A stretch of DNA of 64,000 nt, taken from contig NZ_SIHO01000003.1 in assembly GCF_004681125.1 (NCBI RefSeq), positions 338,122-402,121 on the forward strand, written 5' to 3'. This document shows, piece after piece, positions 57,233 to 64,000 of the stretch. Source of the DNA: Glacieibacterium arshaanense (GTDB lineage: Bacteria > Pseudomonadota > Alphaproteobacteria > Sphingomonadales > Sphingomonadaceae). Every line of letters begins with the position of its first letter. The stretch's first letter is position 1. Position numbers and translations under genes: made by a program. The notes beneath the pieces are model-generated. The model saw only the letters and a program-made list of their open reading frames with translations, ran no database searches and had not been told where the DNA came from.

Positions 57233-58911
57233 GCCGGGCGCACGCTGACGATGCGCATCATGCCGGCGTGCATATGCAGCAGCATATGGCAGTGGAATGC
57301 CCAGTCGCCGAGCGCATCAGCGGTGAAATCGAAGCTGACCAGCCCGCCGGGTTGGACGTTGACAGTGTGCTTGCGCGGCGCATGGTCGCCATGGCCGGTC
57401 ACCAGCTCGAAGAAATGCCCGTGCAGGTGGATCGGGTGGTTCATCATCGTGTCGTTGACCAGCGTGATGCGGACGCGCTCGCCTTCGATGAACGGGATCG
57501 GGTGGCGCGCGTCGGTGAAGGCGACACCGTCGAACGACCACATATAGCGTTCCATGTTGCCGGTCAGGTGCAGCTCCAGCGCCCGCGACGGCGCGCGCGT
57601 GTCGGGGTTGGGCGTCGCGGCCTTGAGGTCGCGATAGGTAAGCACCTTGTGCCCGACATCGGTCAGGCCGGTGCCGGGCTCGCCGGTGCGGTCGGTCGGC
57701 ATCGGCGAGATCATCTGCACGCCGGGCCCCATCTTGACCTGCGGCGCGAAGCTGCCGTCGCGCATGTCGTGTTGCATTGAACCATGGTCCATGCCGGCCA
57801 TGCCACCCATACCCATGTCGGTCATCGTCAGCAGCGGCCGCGCGCGCAGCGGCGGCACCGGCGCCACCATGCCGGGGCGCGGTGCCAGCGTGGCGCGCGC
57901 CATGCCTGACCGGTCGATGGTTTCGGCGACGATGGTGTAGGCGGTATCCGCGGCCGGGGTCACGATGATGTCAAAGGTTTCGGCCACCGCAATCTGCAGT
58001 TCGTCGACGGTCACCGGCTGGACATCGAGCCCGTCTGCTCCGACCACGGTCAGCGCTAGCCCGGGGATGCGCAGGTTGAAGATCGTCATGCCCGCCGCGT
58101 TGATGACGCGCAGCCGGACGCGCTCGCCGGGCTTGAACAGCGCCGTCCAGTTGTCTGCGGGGCCGTAGCCATTGACGACATAGGTGAAGGTCGTGGCGGT
58201 CGCGTCCGAAATGTCGGTCGGGTCCATGCGCATGCCGGCCCAGCCGAGGCGCTCGACCGCGGGCTGGTCCTTGCCGGCGAGCAGCCCGGCGAGCGTCTGC
58301 TTCTGCTCGTTATAGTAGCCCGGCTGGAGCTTGAGGTTGCGGTAGATGCTGTGCGGGTGCGTCACGCTATGGTCCGACAGCACCAGCACATGCTCGCGGT
58401 CATAGGGCGCGCGGTCGGCACCGGCGGGATCGATGACGATCGGGCCATAGTGCCCCATCATCTCCTGCAGCCCCGAATGGCTGTGATACCAATAGGTCCC
58501 CGACTGGCGGATGGGGAATTCATAGACGAACGTCGACTTGGGCTTGATGCCGGGGAAGCTGACGCCGGGCACGCCGTCGAACTGCGCCGGCAGCAGCAAG
58601 CCGTGCCAGTGGATCGAGCTGTCCTCGTCGAGATGGTTGGTCACGCTCAGCCGGACGTTCTGGCCTTCACGCAGCCGTAGCAGCGGGCCGGGCACACTGC
58701 CGTTGACGGCGACGGCGTGTGTGGTGCGGCCATCGACGCTGACCATAGCATGGCCGATGTCGAGCTTGATGTCGGTGCCGCTGACGCTGGTCAGCGCGGG
58801 GGCATCGAGGCCGGGACTGACGCGCTGCGCCCACGCCGGCAGTGCCAGCGCCCCGCCGGCGAACATGGCGCCGCGCAGCAGGTCACGTCGGTTGGGGGGG
58901 AAGCGGGTCAC
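57229..58911 (-). CDS. copA: Copper resistance multicopper oxidase CopA
   Basis: The 560-residue periplasmic oxidase has a twin-arginine signal (NRRDLLRGAMFAGG), three cupredoxin domains and all copper motifs: HWHG, YWYHSHSG, HPIHLHGHFF and HCHMLLHMHAGM. A Met/His-rich stretch (MGMGGMAGMDHGSM) in the middle can bind extra copper. CopA oxidises Cu(I) to the less toxic Cu(II). Translation starts with GTG. It heads a four-gene unit copA-copB-PLP enzyme-racemase. No copper sensor gene is adjacent. Confidence 0.95.
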   Translation of the reverse strand: MTRFPPNRRDLLRGAMFAGGALALPAWAQRVSPGLDAPALTSVSGTDIKLDIGHAMVSVDGRTTHAVAVNGSVPGPLLRLREGQNVRLSVTNHLDEDSSIHWHGLLLPAQFDGVPGVSFPGIKPKSTFVYEFPIRQSGTYWYHSHSGLQEMMGHYGPIVIDPAGADRAPYDREHVLVLSDHSVTHPHSIYRNLKLQPGYYNEQKQTLAGLLAGKDQPAVERLGWAGMRMDPTDISDATATTFTYVVNGYGPADNWTALFKPGERVRLRVINAAGMTIFNLRIPGLALTVVGADGLDVQPVTVDELQIAVAETFDIIVTPAADTAYTIVAETIDRSGMARATLAPRPGMVAPVPPLRARPLLTMTDMGMGGMAGMDHGSMQHDMRDGSFAPQVKMGPGVQMISPMPTDRTGEPGTGLTDVGHKVLTYRDLKAATPNPDTRAPSRALELHLTGNMERYMWSFDGVAFTDARHPIPFIEGERVRITLVNDTMMNHPIHLHGHFFELVTGHGDHAPRKHTVNVQPGGLVSFDFTADALGDWAFHCHMLLHMHAGMMRIVSVRPA

Positions 58912-58977
58912 GCCCGGTCAAATAGTGACGAACGCGCAGCAACGCCAGCGACAGCGGTGCCGCACGTGCGTCGTGGC

Positions 58978-59220
58978 TCAGTTGTCCTTGACGACGGCTT
59001 CGGGGCGATCGTCGCCGTCGGCGGTTTCGTCGTGCCAGCGGCCCGCGGCATCTTCGAATTCAATCGGCACGGTATCGCCCGACAGGCCATGTTCTATCGC
59101 AGCGGCTTCGGCAGCGCGCGTTGCTTCGGCGTGCGTCGCATAGGTTTCGGTGAACACGTCGCCGACCTTGTAGGTCCAGCCGCCATCATGTTCGACAACT
59201 TCATAAACGATTCGGGTCAT
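58978..59220 (-). CDS. Small DUF2188-like protein
   Basis: The 80-residue protein has the pattern YEVVEHDGGWTYKVGDVF, then THAEATRAAEAAA and a terminal strand, like the DUF2188 beta-alpha fold. It is acidic at the C-terminus. The Met at 59220 has AAGGACG just before it. The function is unknown; such proteins are often found near stress genes. Confidence 0.7.
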   Translation of the reverse strand: MTRIVYEVVEHDGGWTYKVGDVFTETYATHAEATRAAEAAAIEHGLSGDTVPIEFEDAAGRWHDETADGDDRPEAVVKDN

Positions 59221-59261
59221 GTACGCGTCCTTGCAGCGGGTTGACCCGTTCAACGCTGCAA

Positions 59262-60074
59262 CTACGCCACGGTTCCGCGGCGCTGCTGGTTGAGCACTTC
59301 GTAGAGCAGCACCGCGGTCGCCACCGCGACATTGAGCGAATCGGCCTTGCCGCGCATCGGCAGCTTGACCAGCGCGTCGCAGGCTTCCTCATATTCGGGC
59401 GGCAGCCCCGACTGCTCGTTGCCCATGAATACAAAGGTCGGCGCGGTGTACGTCACCGCCTGATAGTCGGTGTCGGAGTTTAGCGAGGCACCGACGAGCA
59501 TGCCGGGGCCTTGGCGCAGCCAGCGGAAAAATCCTGGCCCGTCGCTCTGCACGATCGTCTGCGTGAACAATGCGCCCATCGAAGCGCGCACCGATTCGAC
59601 GCTGAACGGATCGCACGATGCATCGAGCAGGATGACGCCGCCGGCGCCGACCGCATCGCAGGTGCGAAGGATGGTGCCGAGGTTGCCGGGGTCCTTGAGC
59701 GATTCGCAGACCACCCAGATCGACGCGCTGTTGCGGTCGACCGAGGCCAGCAGCGTCGGGTTCTGGCGATAGACGCCGACGACCGCCTGCGGATTGTCCT
59801 TCTCGGTAATCTTGTGGAGGATGTCGCGGCTGGTTTCGATGACCTGCCCGCCTGAGGCTTCGACGGCGCCGATCAGCGCCTCGACCAGCGGGTGGCCGTG
59901 TGCGCCCTCGGCAAACACCAGGATTTCGGGGACGACGCCGGCTTCGAGCGCTTCGGTCAGGATGCGCAGCCCTTCGGCAAGGAAGCGGCCCTCGAGGCGG
60001 CGGAACTTTTTGTCGCGCAAGGCGCGGATACGCTTGATGGTAGCGTTCGAATGGCTGGCGATGCGGTCGATCAT
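59262..60074 (-). CDS. TrmH/SpoU-family RNA 2'-O-methyltransferase
   Basis: The 270-residue protein has an N-terminal substrate-binding domain (RIRALRDKKFRRLEGRFLAEG) and a SPOUT knot with VCESLKDPGNLGTILRTCDA, FVFMGNEQSGL and KADSLNVAVATAVLLYEV. It methylates a ribose in rRNA or tRNA; the exact site cannot be told. The start at 60074 is supported by AGGA. Confidence 0.9.
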   Translation of the reverse strand: MIDRIASHSNATIKRIRALRDKKFRRLEGRFLAEGLRILTEALEAGVVPEILVFAEGAHGHPLVEALIGAVEASGGQVIETSRDILHKITEKDNPQAVVGVYRQNPTLLASVDRNSASIWVVCESLKDPGNLGTILRTCDAVGAGGVILLDASCDPFSVESVRASMGALFTQTIVQSDGPGFFRWLRQGPGMLVGASLNSDTDYQAVTYTAPTFVFMGNEQSGLPPEYEEACDALVKLPMRGKADSLNVAVATAVLLYEVLNQQRRGTVA

Positions 60075-60093
60075 GGCTGCTGTCCTGCACATA

Positions 60094-60125
60094 AAACTGC
60101 GGCGTGACCAGACCGGTCACGCCGC
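60094..60125 (-). terminator. Rho-independent terminator after the PEP-CTERM gene
   Basis: GCGGCGTGACC (60099-60109) pairs perfectly over 11 bp with 60115-60125. On the minus strand the hairpin is followed by AGTTTTATG. It ends the 60159-60932 gene and lies just upstream of the methyltransferase start. Confidence 0.8.
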
Positions 60126-60158
60126 ATGGATAGGACAGAAGCTGTCAGCCCGCGAAAA

Positions 60159-60932
60159 TCAGGCGGTAACGACCTGCTTGCGGCGACGGCGCAACGCGAC
60201 ACCAAGGCCGCCGAAGCCGGTCACCATCAGCGCCCAGCTGGCGGGTTCGGGGATGGTCGCGGTGACCGTTGCCGAATCGCTGCCGAACGAGCCGCCGGTG
60301 GCGCCGCGGAAGCTATTGAGTGCCTTCTGAGCATTCGTCACGCCGAACGGGCTGGTCATCGCGTTGAAGCCGATCGAGAAATCGAAGTTGGTCGCGCCGC
60401 TGAAATCGAGGAAATCAGACGCCAGCGCGATGATGCTGCCGGCGCCGGTCGACGCCGAGAAGCTGCCCGAAGTGCCGCCGGTGCCGCCGACGATGGTGGC
60501 GTTGGTGAACGTTCCGCTGAGCAGGTTGGCGCCGGTGTTATACGTCGTAAAGCCCACGGTCAGCGGCGCTGCGCCGGCATAGGTGAAGGCAAAGCTGCCG
60601 TTCACCGGCGTCTGCGCGAGGAACGACGCCACCGGCGTCGCGGCGACCGACGACGTTGCGGTCAAGGTCAGCTTGGAGGCAACCGGGCCCAGTGCTGCGA
60701 GCACCGGCTTGAGGAAGCTGAAATCCACCGACGCGGCACCCGGTGTCGTGCTGCCCGATGAGGAGATAGTGTACAGCTGTCCGCCAACACCGCTGGGCGC
60801 GCGCACCCAGCGCATCGTCGAGCCGGTGACGACCTGATTGTAGATGGCAATCGTCGCAACCGTGGCGGTTGCCGGCGTGTATGCGACCGTTGACGAAGCC
60901 AACGCCGATGCGATCAAAATACGTTTACGCAC
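60159..60932 (-). CDS. Secreted PEPxxWA-CTERM protein of unknown function
   Basis: The 257-residue protein starts with GTG (GGAGGGG 7 bases before), has a signal peptide (ILIASALASSTVAYTPATA), a Ser/Thr/Gly/Ala-rich beta body and the tag IPEPASWALMVTGFG with a hydrophobic helix and RRRRK. It would be sorted by an exosortase and released or held at the surface. It has no recognisable enzymatic motif. About 125 bp separate it from the glycosylase gene; I see no sigma-54 boxes there. Confidence 0.82.
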   Translation of the reverse strand: MRKRILIASALASSTVAYTPATATVATIAIYNQVVTGSTMRWVRAPSGVGGQLYTISSSGSTTPGAASVDFSFLKPVLAALGPVASKLTLTATSSVAATPVASFLAQTPVNGSFAFTYAGAAPLTVGFTTYNTGANLLSGTFTNATIVGGTGGTSGSFSASTGAGSIIALASDFLDFSGATNFDFSIGFNAMTSPFGVTNAQKALNSFRGATGGSFGSDSATVTATIPEPASWALMVTGFGGLGVALRRRRKQVVTA

Positions 60933-61058
60933 AAATAACCCCTCCGTGATTCGAGCGCTTTTACGGTGGCATGATCAATCCACCGTGTAAATGCATGTTA
61001 TCGTTAATATGATTTTACGGCGACCTGTGGCAAAGAGTCTACAGCCGCAAAATGTCGT

Positions 61059-61676
61059 TCATATTACCGCGGTCTTGTAGTGATGCCACATAAACACCGC
61101 GACCGATCCGCGGTGGGGGGCCCAGCTTTCGGCCAGCGTGCGCGTTAACTTTTCCGACGGTTTCGCATCGAGTCCGAGGATACGGCCGGTCTCGATCTGC
61201 ACCGCCAGATCGCCCGCCGGCCAGATGTCGGTGCGGCCTTCGGAAAACAACAGATAGATCTCCGCCGACCAGCGTCCGATGCCTTTAACTTCAACGAGTT
61301 GCGCGATGGCAGCCTCGTCATCGGCGGGCAGTGCATCAAAGTCGAGTGCGCCACTGGCGGTGGCGTGCGCGAGGCTCTGCATATAGCCGATTTTCTGCCG
61401 CGACAGCCCGCCGGCGCGCAATTCCTCGTCGCTGCGCGCCAGCCAAGCGGTCGGATCCTCGACGTCGCCGACGATGCCGGCGCATTTCGCCCAGATGCTG
61501 TCGGCGGCCTTGAACGACACTTGCTGGCCGACAATCGTGCGCAGCAGCGTCACCATGCCACGGCCGCGGATACGTTCTTCGGGGTAGCCGACGCGGGCGA
61601 TGGCGGCGGCGATTCGCGAATCGTCTGCCGCAACAGCATCGAGTCCGGCGCGCAATTGCGCAGCAGTCAGTCCCAT
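61059..61676 (-). CDS. AlkA-type DNA-3-methyladenine glycosylase
   Basis: The 205-residue base-excision glycosylase has the helix-hairpin-helix LVEVKGIGRWSAEIYLL (about 127-143) and the catalytic Asp in IWPAGDLAVQ (Asp156). It lacks the N-terminal beta domain of E. coli AlkA, which is usual for the short family members. It removes alkylated purines from DNA. Confidence 0.9.
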   Translation of the reverse strand: MGLTAAQLRAGLDAVAADDSRIAAAIARVGYPEERIRGRGMVTLLRTIVGQQVSFKAADSIWAKCAGIVGDVEDPTAWLARSDEELRAGGLSRQKIGYMQSLAHATASGALDFDALPADDEAAIAQLVEVKGIGRWSAEIYLLFSEGRTDIWPAGDLAVQIETGRILGLDAKPSEKLTRTLAESWAPHRGSVAVFMWHHYKTAVI

Positions 61677-61766
61677 CGGTCAGCCCTCGTTTGACTTGGC
61701 GACTTGAACAAGCCGCCCCGCGCGTTAATAGGCAATGCGCAACTTGCAGTCGACAGGACACCGAGC

Positions 61767-62084
61767 ATGACCAAGATCACCGTCGTCAACCGGGGCGGCG
61801 CCGCCACCGAAGTCGCCGCGCAGCCGGGCCTGTCGGTGATGGAGATCATCCGCGACGCCGGCTTTGACGAATTGCTGGCGCTGTGCGGTGGCTGCTGCAG
61901 TTGCGCCACCTGCCATGTCGTGGTCGACCCGGCGTGGTCGGAACGCGTCGGCAAGCCGAGCCCTGACGAAGACGAGTTGCTCGGCAGCTCCGACCACCGC
62001 ACCGCGACGTCGCGGCTGTCGTGCCAGATCAACTTCACGCCGGCGCTCGACGGCCTGAAGGTCACCATCGCCCCCGAAGACTAA
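61767..62084 (+). CDS. [2Fe-2S] ferredoxin, adrenodoxin/putidaredoxin type
   Basis: The 105-residue protein has ligands Cys40, Cys46, Cys49 and Cys86 with spacing C-x5-C-x2-C-x36-C, the vertebrate/bacterial adrenodoxin type that reduces cytochrome P450s or dioxygenases. Two extra cysteines (43 and 44) lie between the first ligands. The Met at 61767 gives the standard N-terminus; the longer frame does not. No P450 or reductase is adjacent. Confidence 0.92.
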   Translation: MTKITVVNRGGAATEVAAQPGLSVMEIIRDAGFDELLALCGGCCSCATCHVVVDPAWSERVGKPSPDEDELLGSSDHRTATSRLSCQINFTPALDGLKVTIAPED

Positions 62085-62129
62085 GTCCGGGATTGGGCAT
62101 TTCGGGCGTTTAGCTGCTAGCATTGCCGG

Positions 62130-63281
62130 ATGGCGCTCGAACAGCTTCGCAACCAGGGCTTTTTCGCCGACAAGAACCGTGCGTTCTGGATCCTCCAGGG
62201 CGGCGGATGGTCGGCGTATCTACTGTTGCGCGCGCTGGGCGGGCTCGCCAACCGCATGGGGCTTACTTTCATCCTGCCGACGATCATCGTGACCGCGACG
62301 GGGTTTTCGCTGACGCTGTTGATGGCGGCCGCCTATCGCCGCATCATCCGCATGAAGCCGGTCTATGTGTGGACGCTGTCGCTGCTGATTCTAGGTGGCG
62401 CCTCGGCGCTGTTCTCGGTGATCGAGGTCTGGGCGCACGCGACCTTCTATGAGCCCGGCTGGCGACCGCAGGGCATCGAGTTTCTCGGCGCCATCCTGCT
62501 CGACTTCTCGGTGCTCGGCGCCTGGACCGGGCTCTATTACGGCATCAACTATTACCTGCTACTGTCGGCGCAGTCCGAGCGCATGCTCAAGGTCGCGGCG
62601 CAGGCCAACTCGGCGCAGCTCGAAATGTTGCGCTACCAGCTCAACCCGCATTTCCTGTTCAACACGCTCAATTCGATCTCGACGCTGGTGCTGCTCAAGG
62701 ATACGGCGCGCGCCAATGCCATGCTGTCGCGGCTGAGCTCGTTCCTGCGCTACAGCCTCGTCGGCGAACGCGAGGGGCTGGCGACGGTGGCGCAGGAGAT
62801 CGAGGCGCTCAAACTCTACCTCGAAATCGAGCGCACGCGCTTCGAAGATCGGCTGCGCACGCGCTTCGATGTCACCCCCGAAGCCTTGGAAGGCCGCATC
62901 CCGTCGCTGCTGCTCCAGCCGATCGTCGAGAACGCCATCAAATATGCGGTGACGCCGATGGAGGAGGGCGCCGAGATCCATATCGATGCCCGCGTTATGG
63001 GCGAACGGCTGATCGTCACTGTCACCGACACCGGCCCGGGCCTGGGCGAAGCGCCCTTGCAGGACGAGCTTCCCGCCACCACTTCAGGGACTGGTGTTGG
63101 CCTCGCCAACATTCGCGACCGTTTGCAGCAAGCCTACGGCAGCGACCAACGCTTTGAAATTGCGGAGAATGTGCCGCACGGTCTGATCGTGCTCGTCGAT
63201 ATTCCGTACCAAATCTTGGACACGCGGCCGAATTCGGCTAGTGTGGCCGCTGCAACGACCCCGGGGGGCAAACCCGAGTAA
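62130..63281 (+). CDS. LytS-type sensor histidine kinase
   Basis: The 383-residue kinase has four membrane helices in the first 150 residues, the His_kinase domain with LRYQLNPHFLFNTLNSIS (His174) and a HATPase domain (IVENAIKYAV; DTGPGLG; GVGLANIRDRL). Its partner is the LytTR regulator 21 bases downstream. No cytoplasmic sensor domain is present, so the signal is likely sensed by the membrane part. Confidence 0.93.
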   Translation: MALEQLRNQGFFADKNRAFWILQGGGWSAYLLLRALGGLANRMGLTFILPTIIVTATGFSLTLLMAAAYRRIIRMKPVYVWTLSLLILGGASALFSVIEVWAHATFYEPGWRPQGIEFLGAILLDFSVLGAWTGLYYGINYYLLLSAQSERMLKVAAQANSAQLEMLRYQLNPHFLFNTLNSISTLVLLKDTARANAMLSRLSSFLRYSLVGEREGLATVAQEIEALKLYLEIERTRFEDRLRTRFDVTPEALEGRIPSLLLQPIVENAIKYAVTPMEEGAEIHIDARVMGERLIVTVTDTGPGLGEAPLQDELPATTSGTGVGLANIRDRLQQAYGSDQRFEIAENVPHGLIVLVDIPYQILDTRPNSASVAAATTPGGKPE

Positions 63282-63302
63282 CTGCACCCAAGGACGTCAA
63301 TC

Positions 63303-64000
63303 ATGCCAATCCGGACGATCCTCGTCGATGACGAGCGACTGGCCATTCAAGGGCTCGAACTGCGCCTCGGCGCATTTGAAGACATCGAAATCGTCGAACG
63401 CTGCGCCAATGGCCGTGAAGCGATCCGCGCCATCCGCACGTTGAAGCCCGATCTGGTGTTTCTCGACATCCAGATGCCGGGCTTCGACGGCTTTTCGGTG
63501 GTCAGCGGCCTCGCCGACATCGAGCCGCCGCTTTTCGTTTTCGTGACCGCCTACGGCGAGCACGCGCTCAAGGCATTCGAAGCCCATGCCGTCGACTATC
63601 TGATGAAGCCCGTCGACGAAGACCGGCTCGCCGCGACCATCGAGCGCGTCCGCCAGCGCCTGACCGAAAAGCGCAGCTGCGAGGAAAGCGGCCGGCTCAA
63701 GGAAATCCTCGAAGCCGTCGCTCCCGAAGCGCTGCCCGAAGACATGGCCGCCGCCGCCGACGAACCGGCATCGAGCCGCTTCGAAAAGGTCATCAACATC
63801 AAGGACCGCGGCCAGATCTTCCGCGTCGAAGTCGCCGACATCGAACGCATCGATGCGGCGGGCGACTATATGTGCATTTACACCGCCGACCAGACGCTGA
63901 TCCTGCGCGAAACGATGAAGGACCTCGACAAGCGCCTCGACCCGCGCAAATTCCAGCGCATCCACCGCTCGACAATCGTCAACCTCGACAACGTCAAATC
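63303..64000 (+). CDS. LytTR-family response regulator (cut by window edge)
   Basis: At least 232 residues are visible with no stop before the end of the window. The receiver domain has the phosphorylated Asp55 in LVFLDIQMPG, a Thr in FVTAYGEHAL and the Lys in MKPVDED. A linker of about 35 residues leads to a LytTR DNA-binding domain (from about residue 165; VADIERIDAAGDYMCIYT, RIHRSTIVN). AAGGACG lies before the ATG. With the kinase upstream it forms a two-component system; its targets are unknown. Confidence 0.93.
   Translation, partial: MPIRTILVDDERLAIQGLELRLGAFEDIEIVERCANGREAIRAIRTLKPDLVFLDIQMPGFDGFSVVSGLADIEPPLFVFVTAYGEHALKAFEAHAVDYLMKPVDEDRLAATIERVRQRLTEKRSCEESGRLKEILEAVAPEALPEDMAAAADEPASSRFEKVINIKDRGQIFRVEVADIERIDAAGDYMCIYTADQTLILRETMKDLDKRLDPRKFQRIHRSTIVNLDNVK

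Overview
The window is high-GC, densely packed bacterial chromosome with about 60 protein genes, many of them overlapping by 1 to 4 bases (ATGA, TGATG, TAATG, GTGA). The content points to an alphaproteobacterium of the order Sphingomonadales. It carries five secreted proteins with the PEPxxWA-CTERM form of the exosortase sorting signal, an rpsP-rimM-trmD-rplS operon with a long Ala/Glu tail on S16, a Mla-type lipid ABC system with a STAS domain fused to the permease, and a Wzi-like protein. The taxonomic placement is inferred from gene content, not from a search. No tRNA, rRNA, CRISPR array, insertion sequence or prophage was seen.

Layout. 0-4 kb: a compact plus-strand operon (kinase C-terminus cut by the window edge, HAD phosphatase, class II aldolase-like enzyme, fused double nucleotidyltransferase) that looks like an uncharacterised route to an activated small-molecule building block, followed by a methyltransferase and a GtrA flippase-like protein. 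5-12 kb: amidohydrolase, glutathione transferase, OafA-type acyltransferase, HSL-type esterase and an HD-GYP phosphodiesterase. 12-15.6 kb: a minus-strand mlaEFD-lipoprotein operon. 16.4-21.5 kb: a secreted-protein block with three PEPxxWA-CTERM cargo proteins, two of them paralogous zinc metalloproteases. 21.6-26.4 kb: aconitase and a Tat-exported DUF885 protein. 26.6-38.8 kb: dapF-mtaB-ftsY, a cytochrome c/TPR pair, ffh, the rpsP operon and ybgC-tolQRA. 38.9-43.1 kb: GST, aldehyde dehydrogenase and Wzi-like genes. 43.2-50.2 kb: rodZ-cpoB-tilS-ftsH on the minus strand, then typA. 50.4-64 kb: a PEP-CTERM gene with a textbook sigma-54 promoter, tadA, SMP-30, rmuC, a copA-copB-PLP enzyme-racemase operon, a SpoU methyltransferase, another PEP-CTERM gene, alkA-like glycosylase, ferredoxin and a LytS/LytTR two-component pair cut by the right edge.

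The strongest unexplained structure is a family of about 35-bp palindromic intergenic repeats at twelve loci, mostly in head-to-head pairs that resemble REP/BIME elements. Their outer arm is nearly constant. The inner stem exists in at least five sequence versions, and both sides of each stem have changed together, so the fold rather than the sequence is conserved. Every convergent gene gap longer than 20 bp in the window holds one. A second theme is PEP-CTERM regulation: one cargo gene has a perfect -24/-12 promoter, and a 16-bp sequence upstream of it recurs upstream of another cargo gene 30 kb away.
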